64,000 nt of DNA, taken from assembly GCA_040954595.2 (NCBI GenBank), contig CM082587.2:4650001-4714000 (forward strand), given 5' to 3'. Within the stretch, counting starts at the first letter, position 1, and every line of letters begins with the position of its first letter. This document shows, piece by piece, positions 46,501 to 59,874 of the stretch. The stretch is from Balanoglossus misakiensis. Taxonomy: Eukaryota; Hemichordata. Position numbers and translations under genes: made by a program. The notes under the pieces are model-generated. The model saw only the letters and a list, made by a program, of their open reading frames with translations. It was not told the origin of the DNA and did not search any database.

Positions 46501-49500
46501 CCCGTTTGCGGTTATTGCGGCGAGCTTTGGCATCGAAAATAATTCCGCTATATAGTTTTGTCTTCAATTCTACTACATAAAACTGATTTCATTTAGAACC
46601 TGAAAATTAGCATTGGGAAAGAGACATTTCAAGTTTTTAGAGATAAATACTGCGTAGGTTGTTAAATTTCGATACATAAAGTGGTTGCTAAGCCTCTGAC
46701 GTAATTTATACGTGTTTTTTTTTCGCGTAATAATACGAAGTCTGATTTCTGTTGTGATAATGACGTCGTTGGGTCATTGGCCTGTTTGAGATTCAGCAAG
46801 GCACATGTGTGAGGTGGTCCGATATGTACATTTGACCGTGGTTTGCTATAAGCTGTAGGCTTCAGCGAGCCCTGGAATGTTTACAGATTGGTTTTCAATG
46901 AGCAGGTGCTGATTACACACACGGTTGGCAGTGATCGATTGGACAGCGTGCCCGCGTATATACTAGTATGAGGCCTTAGCTATAGATATGCAAGGAACGC
47001 TCGGTATCAACGACGAGGCATATTCTTTAATGGGGAAATCAACTCGAAATACTTGCAATAAAATCAAATGGAGGAAATCGTACGGCCGGACCACAGCGGG
47101 TTGTTAGCATCCGCCGATCGATTTTGCTTACATTCGGCTGTCGCGATGGAAGGTGTGAAGCTAGCACATTGCTTGGCTATAAAAGGATCCACCAGAGATC
47201 ATTTCAATTAAAATTGGCCAGGTGCATCAATTACGGCGTACCTATATCTACACGGCTTTCGTTACGTTTATCTTCTGAGCATGCGTAGTCTGATACACCG
47301 TAGATGTACATGTATTACACCTTATTGCTTGTGTTCCTTGCCCGGTGATAGGGTGATAGTGAAACGTTTATAGATTAGATGCAGATAACACGAATATTTC
47401 TAATATCTTTCAATTATTGCTGCATGCTATAATAAATGATCTCGCTCATCCCTTACTTCGAAAAAAGTGATTATACGTACATTTGCAGTGATTCATGTGT
47501 TTTTCTTAATATATATTTTTAGTCGTACAATATCCGCACAGTCCTATACCGAAAAGTCGATGAATGTACTTTCGTTCGCGACAATATTCTATTATTCAAA
47601 AATGAGGTCATGTACATACCATAAATTTTATTACAGCAGCGGTCGTTTTGTAAATACCTAGTTATTAACTTCTACCGACCTTTTCCATTTATTCGTAGAG
47701 ATTACTCGATTTAATTCCCTCTTCCATGAAGTCTTTCATGCAAATTTACGATGCCCGAATTTCGATGAAATGACTTGGGGCCAGTCGAAGATAGCAACTT
47801 TTCCCCCTAGGATGAACGTTTCCTCTTTTCGCAATAGAGAAAGGACGATTATATCCGAAATGTCTTAACCGTTGCATGTTTAAAAGATTAATGTTCCTGT
47901 TCTAAACGCCTTGAAATTTAAACGCTAGTGAATAAATCCACGGTCTACGGGAAAACAAACATGGAAATGAATTCCACTCGTGTTCCCGAGTTTTCCAATC
48001 CATGGAGCTCTTAAGCCCGGGAAAGCCCCATAAATCCACCGCTCAATCGGATACAGATCGTTTTAGCTGAGCATGCTCCGGCGGAGAAACGTGGCGATCA
48101 TGCCGACGTTGCACAACATCAGTCGGATGCCCTACGGCGCTACCCTTTCAGACCGAACCATAAGGCGTCCGAATGAGTTTATAAGCCTCTTTACGGAAGT
48201 ATACGTCATAGAGAAGAATTAGTTTTCCTGGCCTACTCTCGTAATTTTAATGACACTAATGCATTTACCCTATGACGTTTGCCTTGTAGTCAGGGTTCTC
48301 TATTCATGATCTCACACGACTGTATTCCGGTCGAAACGTTTGTAAAAGGACACTGACTTGACGAGGAAAGCGTGCCTTTTTATTCTCGATGCGTACATGT
48401 GTACATTGTAATTACCCGAGCTTCCTTGTTTTCGCACTGATTTTATACTTCGCGTAAACCGATCAATGTTCATACATCATATTTGATATTTGACCGGATT
48501 TCGTTCAAAGGTGAGCGGGAATGCGTAAAATAAAGAAAATGTATTTTTGTGATCGCGATGATACAGAGATTTCATGTTAAAAGCGTAGCAGTAAACAGGA
48601 TGTGACGATTTTGAAAGTCAGTCAGGAGAAGTTTGGATTTTTGTCACGTAGAGGTGAGCTATCAATATGGCGGCCTGACATTTATACCGCGACAGCAAAT
48701 TCAGAGAAGCAGGCACGGTTACGTGTATACGTCTAGCCACACTCAGCCTTGAGTGCCATACAATGACACCGATTTGCACGCCAGAAAAAAAGAGGCCGGT
48801 GATCGCATGCCCGCATTATTGGTAATCTGGCCCAGGGACCATCAACATGAAATTTACTGCCCGTCGAACAAGCCCAAGTGCACGTGATATAACGATTAAT
48901 CTTACGGCACAGAGGAGTTGCTATTGAAAAACCCCGACTGGATTGAGCTCTCCAAAGGTCTTTCACTCACTAAAATCGTTCTTGGTAATTCAAATTATCA
49001 CTGCACGCGAGACAGCAATATTACGAAATGCAAAGTAAGTCGTAAAACCGTCACAAGAAATCATATGCAGTTTAGAATTGTGGATCACTATGCTTGTGCA
49101 TGCTCGGTGCGTTCTGCCATTATCGTTAACTAAGACAACTGATACGAAAAGACAAAATCTTAGGCAATCTGCCGGCTTTATTGACATTCACAGCAATCAC
49201 CACCGAACATTACTAAGATCCGACTGTATCAAACGACTCGGGTATTTTCGCTACAGGTGGCAACACGCCAAGCAATTTGCAGCATTCCTGGGACTCAACA
49301 ACTGTCAAATTCCATCACATTGTCAATTATACCTGCTGACAATTGATCTTTCAGGGTGTAATCTGAAAGCAATTTACCATACGACTGGGGTATCGCATGC
49401 TGTGTAAAACGGAGACGATGAAACTACTCTACAAACGCTAGATATGTTGATGAACATCGTTTTCAGACGATCCTTACTTCTAACGTAGATTAAGAAAAAA

Positions 49501-52500
49501 CATTTGCAACAGGAATGCATGCATGTCTTTGTGGGAAGACTGAAAGAACTTCGATCGCATTCATTCGCGGCTGTCTTTATTTTCTTCGAGCACATCGTCA
49601 GAAATCTGTTTGCATCAAACCCGACCTTTCCTCGTTGTACGCGCAACAAACCTGTCGTCATGGTTGTGAAATATGAAATGTTTTGGCGGGTGACGAAAAT
49701 CGTGGAAAAACTCCATCGGAAATTGATCAACCTCCACAATAGGTGAAGAAAACCTCTTTCAGATAAATCGCTGCGGGGCACGCGTTATTCAGTTGCCAAT
49801 ATTCGCTGTGTGAACAAATCCTACGTGTGCCATCTGGTACCTGTCACTTAATACATATAAGTGTTGCAATTCTTCGCAGGGAGATTCGTCAGATTTCAGA
49901 ATTTAGCAACGTCCCCATGTCTTGCAGGCAAACAGACCCGTGCTAATAATCATACACCAACTCAAGGCTAAGGCGATTTGAAAAAAAACCTCGCACATGA
50001 GTTTATATCATGATTAATTAGATTCTACTTTACTCTGCCTCGTTTTTTCTTTACTTTGAGAATATCGATGAAATGTAAATGTTAGATTAAGGCTAATACT
50101 GAAAAATGAGTGTGTACTGAACTTTCGTTAAATCGGAGATTATCTCTTTGCCTGCATAAATCAAACAACCTGCCCCAAGCTCATCAGAAAAGATATCATC
50201 CCGGCTTCACTTAATATAATGCTGGATTAAAATCGAAATTAATTTTAACATTTTTTCTGAGCTTGCTAATAGAACGTTTTCGGTATTTTTTGCATGGATT
50301 TTAATTTGTTTTCTCTTTCGCGTATTTTCCGTTACGCTGCTTCCACGTATGTTTTTATCAATCAAATACAATTCAATTCGTTATTTATTTTCAAGCTTGG
50401 ATTGGTGCATACCAAGCGCCTATTTATCGAGCTATTTTGGCCCTTTCAATTACCAGATTATAGGGTTTCAATGACACTTCTGCTGTGATTTGCTCGCCGT
50501 TCAAATTTCTAGGTCACACATACCTTTACCAAAAGCCAGTGTTTCCACATATGAAACATGCTCGAAACGAGGAATTTGTAATTCCAATCTTTTGACAGTT
50601 TTCGAACCACTGATTCGCTTATGAGATACTGACATAAAAACCAACCTTCCAATATGCGATATGTCGTAAATGATCAGGTATCGTTGCTTAATTAAATAGC
50701 GAAATGTCGGTGTTTTGATACCTTCGCACGTAAAACAGTGGGCCTGTTCTCATATTCATTCTCAAAGAAATACAACAAAAACTTCGACCTTTATTGATTT
50801 TTGAAAGTTATCCTTAGCAACCGTTCTTCTCAGTGAGCATCCTTCAGCATTGCATGACGTCATGTGAGTCACATGTGCGACAAATCACACTTTTTTTCAA
50901 CATCGAATTCTGAGATGAAGCATTGTGCATTTTGAAACTCACGTTACTCAAAGTTCATAAATTGTTAGATACGCGACGCACGCGTGTAATAAGTTATGTC
51001 TGCCTGTCAACTGTGACGATGCTATCCGAAAGATTCATGCAAGTGAGTATAGTTAATTGACATCGTCAATTCAAAGATATTAAATTGTAGCAGAGATCCA
51101 TGCATTATTTAAATTAATATACGGGTAACGAAGCGAGCTTCACGAATGCGTCACGAATAAAAGCCTAGTAATTTTAACATACGTACTTCACTTTTTTAAA
51201 AGCCAGAGTATCACAAAAAACAAAAAAACTATTTTGCTGAGCCCCAACATCTGTGCCTTTAATACGGACTGTTTACAAAGAACTGATTTGCGGCCCTGAT
51301 GGGCCAATAATTGCGACAAATGTCGGTGTGCCAAATGGCTGTTCATTCTAATTGATTGCGGGATCAAGGCACGAGATGATTAAACAGAGAATTGGAACAG
51401 TTGAATCACCAGAGAGAGATTGCGCACCACGTTGATGGAATGTCACCCGAAAATACAACCTCAATAACGACTACGAATGCGCCGTAATAACGGTGATAAA
51501 AATAACCGAAAGCCATTACAGCTCATAAAGGACACCACTGTGCCGTGCTAAGATGGGCAAAAAGCAATATCTAATAGATGTTAGATTTTATTAACAGTTC
51601 GGGCATGAAATTCAACCCGATACAGGCGTGGCTGTTGATGACGGTTCATTGAAACGTTCAAGTTGGCCCATTACGATTTCAATTGGTCAATTATCGCGCC
51701 AGATAGACAAGAACATTAAAAAAGTCTGTCACTTCTGCCAATAGGAGCGCTCAACCGACATGGACGGTGTTGGCTCGGTATAGTCTGACCGCAGTCTGTC
51801 TCCATCTCTGACTGGATACATATCCTTAATTTAAATCCAAAACAAATCCGCAGTAAAGGCAACACGTAACAACAATTTCCCTGATCTTCTTGCATATAAA
51901 TTCCGGTGGGAGCCTGATCCCCTTTCGCGCCGATTTGAGTGCCCACACACCCTTTATTTCTCTTTTACTACAATTTCAATTTTACTGACTACGATTTTAT
52001 GGCTGACGTTTTTGCATTACCCCGATAAGAAAACAGGTCAGGAGATAAATCAGAAATCCAGGAAAGTGTCTACACTTTTTTTCCGGATTTTATACATGAA
52101 TAGACTAAATGGAGAAAACCATATCTTTTAAATCTTAATGCAAGTCTAATTTGAATCTGAAATCACCGTTCCAGAGAATCGACGGTGTTTATAATTTACG
52201 TTCATCTATTATTGAGTTTGCCAGTGTTTGTGTCTCTGTTACGAAAAATATTTTTGAACATTTGATTTTAGTCCGTGCGTGCGCGTGACAGTGAAATGAA
52301 AATTAAGATCATCTCTACGTGAAGTTCATAACGCGTATTTCATTTCAACAAAAAGCCTTTTTGATTGTCTGATTGTCATGGCGTTCCATCTGGTATGTCA
52401 TGAATATTTCACACTACAAGAAAAGTTGTGTCCCATGATCGTGAAACTCCGTGATGTACACCCAAGAAAAATTGTTTGCAATAAACGGATGGACCAGCGA

Positions 52501-55500
52501 CCATCCATCATTATGGGCAGAAAGTGTTAACAGCCGTCCTGCCGCTAAAACACAGGCAAAGTGCTCGGGAACGTGTTAACACATCCCGTCGGGGTGGCGC
52601 CGTTTGTATACGTAAACGTAATCTCAAATCACTTCAATCTTTCCACTGTTGTAGCAACACCTATATGTTTATACTACCCTTTTGTTTTTATCGCTCAATA
52701 TTAGTAAATTTTCACACCAATGCACAGTAATCATATCTTATCTCTTTTAGCAAATCGTCACGCGGCAGAAACAGATTTGTCAGGAAGTGCGCCATTGATG
52801 GTGAAATCTATGAATTCAAAATGGCTAGGCAAGGAAAATTGTCCCAATCATTGAAAATGCTGTTATATTCTAGTTTAATGAGAAATGCTATGGGACAATT
52901 TAAATCGAGAAGCAAGTTTACCTAAGAGTTGTAGGATTAAGTCAAGTTCTGATAACTGTGTAATAATGTATTGATATTGTTGAGGGATATTTGAAATTGT
53001 CAAATCTTAGCGAGAAGCAATATCCAATAGAAAAATTACATATAAATTGAAGTTACATACAGCGATGACAGACTGAAATTCGATCTCAAAAATGAATACA
53101 GAATTGTATCTAACACGACTTAAAGTCCCCTAATTTGGATTCATTCAAGTACTTTCATCCGACAATTGAAGGCTGACAGAAAAAAAATCAAATAATAGAA
53201 ATACATGTTGGTTTGATGAAGATGCCAAACCCGAAATTAAGTCGTTGAAGAGACTTTTCGTTCAATCCATTCCCGTTATAATTGCTCTCGTTACTTTAGA
53301 GGAGGCAAATAAAAGATGGCGTGTCGTTGGTACTTGAGTTACACATTTCCGGGATAACTGCTCTCTGATTACTGAGTAATGAAACTTTTCAAGGCGATCA
53401 AAGCCATCTTCTGCTCTTAAAGGACTCCCAGAATGCACCTTTTAGTGCCTTTCCATTCTCGCCACGATATCATTGTTGATATGCAACGAGAACCCGCGCC
53501 CATCGAATAGAATCTCTTGAATGCGACGTGATGTCTACCCCTAATGTGACATCGGAGATGTTGTTGAAAGAAAGCCCGGTTGTTATACAGTTCTTGCGCC
53601 GTTTCTGTCAATTATCATAAAATTATATCGGTTTACTTTTAACAATCACGGTGTTAAGCACGACGACTGCTATTCAATGGAGATATTTTGTCGGCGTCCT
53701 TTTCCCGCCCGTCATGTCAAAGATGACGCTGACGGTAGGAGGAAGACACCTGGGTTACATCACGGCAACCGTTTTCTGATGAAAAAATATTTCGCCATTG
53801 TAGACACGTGACACCGCGGCCATTTTCCTTTTTTGAACTCACCGCAAAATCCCGACCTGTCCACGGCAGGTTTTGCTTTCAATTGCAATTGCGACATGTT
53901 TTCATTAGGTTCTACAGTAAGAAAAATATCAAATATTACCGTTCAAGTTCGATATGATAATATTACTTTTAAATTTACCAAAATACAACTCATTTGTTTT
54001 GCCCCCCCCCCCCTCCAGTGTTATAATAAATTATGCCTAACTGTCTAAAAATTGGATCGGGACTCTTACAGTCGAATAGCATTTTTACGATCACTATTTA
54101 CGTTTGATCATTTCATTTTTCAATAAAGATATCCAATAAAACGAAGACTTTTAACAACGTGGTGGTCCAAAATGCTCTCTCATTAACCTACACAAAGCGA
54201 ATTTTTGACTATTTCCTATCTAGCAGATATCGGCATGGTATATTTGAACGCAGATTGTTTTATGTAGGCTCGTAAACATATGGTCCATTCGTCTGATCCT
54301 TTTTTCAGCTCAGGGTGCATAGAATGGTTGTCTAAATGTTAAATCATGCCGCCGGGTATAGTGTAATCGAATAAAGTAAGCGTGTTTGACAGATCAGTGT
54401 GCCGCAGTCCAGGATTTTTTTTATCTATGTGTACCAGGCAACGTTGGTATTGTGCTATTAGTATATTGTCCAGGTTCTATTTTTGGTGTCGTGTACGGGC
54501 AAGCGCCGCAGGGTTCTTGTTAGTCTTGCTCCAAGACTGTGTGATACTGAAAATGAAATGCGCGTCTGCGTTACGTATAGAACGTCCTGTGGACGCGACG
54601 CTAATCACACAGTCTTGCCGATTCTGTAAACGCCCTCAAGTGGTTTTACCAGATTTTGGTAAGTAGCGGAGAACATTCGAACCTCATGTGTCTGTCAATC
54701 AAATTAGCGTCGCGTCAACATGAGTTCTATATGCGTACATATCAGGTACAGAATACGCATTTTTGGGCGTTATCGCGAGCTTTGTGCGCTTCTAGATGTT
54801 CTACATGCAAATTAACGCCGCTCATGAATATTCATATCAAATATATGTGTGCAGAAACGTACAGTCGCTTTGCCTGGCGGCGCGTCGTACGAAAGTTCCA
54901 TTCCTTATCGACAGGCACAGCGACTGCCATAGAGTCTAGGTTCTTGTTAGCGCACTCATATGAGTTGTTTAGTATTATGACATTATAATCATTCTGTATT
55001 AACGATGTAAAATGTGCTATAGAGTGCTCCTCCAAACAAGGCAAAGGATGTATACACAGTGTACATGTATACAAACTGTTATTTAAAGGCATTTATGTAA
55101 AGCTCGCGCAAAGCTGGTTGTATATTAATGAATGCTAAATAGCGTAGGAATTCATTTCCTGGTTATACTCTGTATATGAACATTCTGAGGATAGATGTGA
55201 CTTTACAGACCAAATGACATCGAGGAAAAAAATAACGCAATTCAACAAAGTGCTTGCGTTATTTTTCTTCCGAATTGGCCAAAACTCATTGACTTGAGAG
55301 AAAACGTAAAAAAATCTACCAACTAAATTTCAAGTTAGTTTAATCTTTTTGCGTGGTTAAAAAAATACATATAAATGAACCTGGACAGGCTGACGTAACA
55401 AAGACATTTTGTCAAAACTACCTTTGTAACCAAAATTCATTTCTCTTGAAAAAATAAATACTTCCGGGGCTTTGTTAAAATCGGTTTCTCTTGAAAGTTA

Positions 55501-58500
55501 TGAATTGATGTTCAACACTTAAAATGAAACATCTATTTTCTTACAAAACATGCAAAATACAAGAGCTAGGATAAGCACTCCTGAAAACATAGCCAAAGAA
55601 AGGATCCCTATATTGTAGCGACTCAGATCTTAATTAGGCTTTTCAGTGACGCAAAAGTAAACAACGTCTTGTTTAAAGCATAGGTTTCTTACAATGTAAG
55701 CATATTCTGTTCGGTATTAAATTCTGTCCGATAATTGATTTCTCAGGGAAATGGATACGTGTACAATACGCCATCTACACGATATTCTTAACGTGGCAAA
55801 ATTGGCCATAACAACAGCTGACACAAGTTTCCGCTGGAAAAATCCAAACATCACGATTATTGCCTGCAAGAAATCCCTTTGTCCGCTTTTAAGGTTTACC
55901 ACGGGGCTATTCATAATGGTGATTAACTTTCCGTAATTTAATGAACGGTAAACACGATTACTGAGATGTGTAGGAGCGTGTAAACATCTAAAAGCACGTA
56001 GCCCACAAGTTTATCTTTGTTCAAAATTGAATCATCCGACCCGTTCACATTTCCCCTTCAAAGCGAACACAGAAATATTCCGTCAGAACGAAGCTTAATG
56101 ACTCTCAGCGCGCTTAGTATACCCTAAAGGTGTTATCGTGAATACGGAAACGAAGTCAAGGGAAGGGAATAGACCCTGAAGGAAAGAAACGCGGATTCGG
56201 TCATCGTGTGACTTCATCTAATACACCATATCCCGGATTATTCATTTTTTACATTTCCACAAAGCAGAAAATCCAGTTACAAGGTGAAAATAAAAGATAC
56301 CTTTGTAGGCCTATAGCGCGTATGAAGTTTTTTGTCAACGGATCTTTTCATTCAAACCTTGTCAACATTCTATGTATCAGGGGTCGATTTTACAGCTCTC
56401 GCGGGGAATTCTGACGTCCTTGCTTTCATCACTCCAGAACGAGATAAAATTCACAGACTTCTTTATCGACTACTTTCTTTTAGTGTTACTAGGGTTGGGA
56501 CTTATGTCAAGAATTCCTGTTGCGCACATTTCAATGGAAAAAGTGGCTTAACTTCTTTTCAAAAACAAGCTGACAGGTGAAATAACGTTTTAGTTTACTC
56601 AGAAATAAGATGAAAACGTCGAAGTTCCAGACAAACTCCAGAATATGTTTGTATAACTGTGGGCGGAAATATAAGTACATTTGTCTACAAACAAGTGACT
56701 TGGCTTCGATCGTTGATGGTTGTCCAATCTTATTTTTATTTAATATGGCGTGTTGCCTGCATGTCTATGTACTTTCTATAGTTGATCAGGATAGAAATCA
56801 CGTAATACCTATACATGTGTACCCGTTCTGTATATAGCAACGCTTGACATAGCACACTTAATACTGGATGCCATTTCGCAGACCCAGGCTACTCGTATAC
56901 GTCATATCGCCCGTGTGGCAAAAAATATATACATAATCAAAAAAAATTCTTCGTGAAGAACATCATCAAGATTGGTTAGTAGTACATGCGCAAGAAAGTA
57001 GTCCCGGTCAATGTCCAAGAACACGCGGCCCTTCGCCAATAAAGCCCTTGACTTAACACCCATTTTATGTACACGTTGATGGCCGATCGTCTGTAAATGT
57101 ATTTTGCCTTATCGGATTAAGGTCGACATAACCTCACATAAAAAGCAATCGCACGGATTGTCTCAACCCATAACCGGTCATAATTTTGTGCCGCACAATC
57201 AGGGATAGTATCTGAGTTTTAACAATGTTCCTTTGAAGACAGGATCCGCATCTGCTTGTACTTGGAATATATTCCCACGACTTCCGCAATAAATGGGCCC
57301 CCGTATTGGTCTAGATCTGTCTGCGACTAAAATGTTCAAACAGGAACTGTGCATTGCCAAATGGATTTCTTTAATGGGTGTTTATCGACTATTATCCAGA
57401 AAAGAAAGAATCAAAGAAAGATCCATTTGGTGTTTTGCTATCTATGATGGCAATTGCAATTGTTATCGAACGCTGGTGTCAGCAATCCGTGCATTTAAGG
57501 ATCTCCCTGTTTTGAACGAGAAATCACTTCTACGTTATATCAATAGGAAGGTGCACTTTGTTTAATAGAGCCTCATACCCCTAGGGAGTATACACAGTAG
57601 ATTCCATGCCTGTATGAATCATGCGTTGCATATCCGCTCTGCTTTTTCAAATGTCACGAATGACATCAACAAGGAGTTGACTCTGGAGAAAAACTAACCG
57701 TGTTTCATAATAACGCATAAACTCAAAGATAATGTGTACAGAAATATGCCTATTCAGGGCTTCTTCCTCGGCGTATTGGCGTTTGTCTGTGACTTAACGA
57801 TCACAAATTGCACGTCCGCGTGGCTTTTGTTAGAGATCGCACTTAACACGATGTGTGTGTTTCCTTTTAAGTTCCAGAAACTGGCGATTGTGATGGAAAG
57901 CCTTGGGGTATGCCGAAATTCTTGAGGTTTTGAAATTGTCGGGGGGGGGGGGGGATCTCACAAATGGGCGCTTCATTTTGTGACGGTGGCGATGAAACTA
58001 GAAACGGATATTACACAAGAAATTTATCGCGAATATTTCTGCTTTTGAGAACGCGTTTTCTTTACATGCTATTGAATCGAATTGAATTGAATTGAATGGT
58101 CTATGTGTTGTTTGCCCTATGTCAAATCAGAATGTCTTCCCATGTAAACTGCCCGGCCACGCTAGATCACGCGGACTTCGGAAAAGGGTCTATTACCCAA
58201 GAATATCGGTGGCACTGTTCTGGTGTATTATGTACATAGACCATTTAACTCGATTGGCCTCGTTGTTAAGTGCGTTATATTGATAGGCTGTTCTTTTCGT
58301 AATAATTTGTTGATGCAGTACATTGTGTTACAAGTAATGGAGAATAATAACGCTCGCGGAATAAACCATTAGCCTAACACGGGGATATTGAAAACAACGT
58401 GGAAGCAACAACACCGATGATATATGAAGGGAGGAGAGACTATGTCTGCAATTAACTTTATATATGTTTCTCCCATTGTGATTTGTATTTGATATTTGTT

Positions 58501-59215
58501 TTCCCTCGGATGACTATCAATCATAAAAGTGTAATATCGGGTGACTATGTCCGGGCAAGTTTGAGCCTAGATGCCGTTTACTAGTAAAACCATCCGCCTA
58601 CATTAATTTAGCAGTTGCGCAAATCATGCTAAACAATATCGTAAATAGTTAACCTATACTGCACCCAATCTGGCTTCCAATTTCAAACGTATATTTTTGC
58701 AATTTCGCCTTGACTTAGAACGGCATTGAATTTAGTGGTTCGATTGACAGGCGCCTAAAGAGGTTTCTTTAACCGAGTTCCGCTTGGTAGTCCGAACGGG
58801 ATGTTGATAGAATAGGACGCAATTGGTAAAAAATGCTATTTAGTCACACAATATTCAGTTTTGAAGAATGACTTCACCGCTGCAACGACGATTTTCCCCT
58901 TTTCTGCAGTGAAAATTATCGTCGACCTGAAGTGACCCATCGTCAGAGTACAGTCAACTAACATTACCTTACATGAAATAAACCCTGTTACTTACTGGTG
59001 GATGACGTTGCTGTTTGGCAAATTTTCCCGGTGAAACCAGGTGAACACAGACAAATATAGCCTTCCGGGCCACAGTCTGGCGCGCAAAGGCCCCCGTTGA
59101 GACATGGATTGACGCCGGGGCAGTTACAACTTGCCAATATCGTCTGCCACAATGTCACTGAGTGAATGAACAAACTGAGTGTTTCTCGATATCGATGCGA
59201 GACCGCTGTTTTCAT
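38929..59215 (-). CDS. Secreted mosaic protein: EGF, LDLa x2, CCP/Sushi x5, LamG-like
   Basis: Minus-strand exons joining in phase 1: 59215-58996 (signal peptide and EGF), 45486-45253 (two LDLa), 45146-44976, 44183-44019, 43674-43510, 43184-43020, 40876-40712 (one CCP each), 40412-39765 and 39650-39516 (LamG-like, concanavalin-type), and a weak terminal exon 38951-38929 ending in TAA; 696 residues if right. The start Met precedes [16 protein letters not shown], a plausible secretion signal, then [15 protein letters not shown] (EGF). LDLa modules show the acidic [16 protein letters not shown] and [16 protein letters not shown] calcium sites. CCPs have four Cys and GxWS...P.C. The last domain has [18 protein letters not shown] and [22 protein letters not shown], typical of LamG/pentraxin-like jelly rolls. 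Such proteins act outside the cell in adhesion, matrix or complement-like recognition; no partner can be named. No transmembrane segment seen. The EGF exon is 13.5 kb from the next; phase agrees but linkage needs a transcript. Confidence 0.72.
39219..39247. repeat. (AG)n microsatellite
   Basis: Dinucleotide run just upstream (plus coordinates) of the candidate last exon, inside the last intron of the minus-strand mosaic gene. Confidence 0.85.
40512..40592. repeat. (GAT)n microsatellite in intron
   Basis: About 80 bases of pure trinucleotide repeat between the CCP5 exon and the LamG exon. The poly-His frame across it on the minus strand is an artefact. Confidence 0.95.
40906..40962. repeat. 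(AGAC)n-rich microsatellite
   Basis: Imperfect AGAC/ATAC repeats next to the acceptor side of the CCP5 exon. Confidence 0.75.
42435..42801. repeat. Tandem repeat of a ~130-bp unit, three copies
   Basis: Units start near 42435, 42565 and 42692. Each has TTCTTTGAG at the start, TTCAATAAAAA in the middle, then GGGAGTGGTTTATTTCCGTA and, in units 1 and 2, CTTCGCGCGTGCGTAT; the third is cut short. It lies in an intron of the mosaic gene between CCP4 and CCP5. Confidence 0.9.
44181..44242. repeat. (GA)n-rich tract at a splice acceptor
   Basis: GA-rich on plus, so CT-rich on minus. It directly supplies the polypyrimidine tract of the CCP2 exon (exon starts 44183). Confidence 0.8.
45487..58995. other. 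13.5-kb candidate first intron, repeat-poor
   Basis: Between the EGF exon and the LDLa exon of the minus-strand mosaic gene. I found no exon supported on either strand. Unlike 1-45 kb it has almost no microsatellites, and it is rich in scattered CpG and short homeobox-type (TAATTG, TTAAT), CRE and E-box motifs. It looks like a regulatory-rich intron or gene desert; that is inference. Confidence 0.5.
50855..50877. promoter_or_regulatory. Composite CRE / AP-1 / E-box cluster
   Basis: Within 23 bases: TGACGTCA (50855-50862, CREB type), TGAGTCA (50865-50871, AP-1 type), CACATGTG (50870-50877, E-box), the last two overlapping. All are full consensus matches. Function is inferred. Confidence 0.4.
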
Positions 59216-59860
59216 GCTTCGTTTAATTGTCGCTGATGTAACGCCGAAAGTTATTTCCAAGTCATTTACGGCGCAGGCGCTCCCTCTATTCACAAGAAGG
59301 AGTCCGCGGCGACCTTGTCCAAAAGGCAAATTCTGTCCCGCGGGTTTTGTTAACAGTCACCTCTCCAGGGCTAGTCGACCATCACACCGAAACTTGTGTC
59401 GAAACAAACTTAAGTAAAACTTAACTTGAACTTGTGAAAAATTGTTGTACAATAACCTCGACCGATGGCCGCACCTACGTTGGCCAAAAGTGGAAATCAC
59501 GACTTTCTACGAGTGCCTATTGTCGGGCTGTCAAGAAAAGATAGGGCCTTGTACTATAGGAAACCGCTCAGACGACGCGATGCGAGAGTGCTGGCGTGGC
59601 GTGGCGACCGAAGAGTTATCTGTCAACACGCGACTCTTGAGTTGTAGTGGCTGAACCGAGTGCACTCCCCCGAGCGACGTCGGCAACAAAACGACACGTC
59701 GTCTTGATTGACATCACGACAATACCGCGTTCACAGCGATAACTTTATCTCGTGGCCGTCGAATGCTTTGCAGCTCGCTTCACCGCGCGCGCTCCTGGCA
59801 CATGCGCATAGCTGTGATAAGTCTGCACCATTCCCCGTTTCCCTGTGCGCGTGGGATAAG

Positions 59861-59874
59861 GTAGCCATGGAAAC
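59861..59874. promoter_or_regulatory. X-box-like (RFX) site
   Basis: GTAGCCATGGAAAC matches the RFX X-box consensus GTTRCCATRGYAAC at 12 of 14 positions, about 650 bases upstream of the candidate start of the minus-strand mosaic gene. Nearby TGATAAG and ATGCGCAT resemble GATA and NRF1 sites. Confidence 0.25.

Noticed and set aside
49374-49781. 135-codon minus ORF in the large intron
   Set aside because: No domain-like motif, no fitting splice sites, and composition of random sequence.
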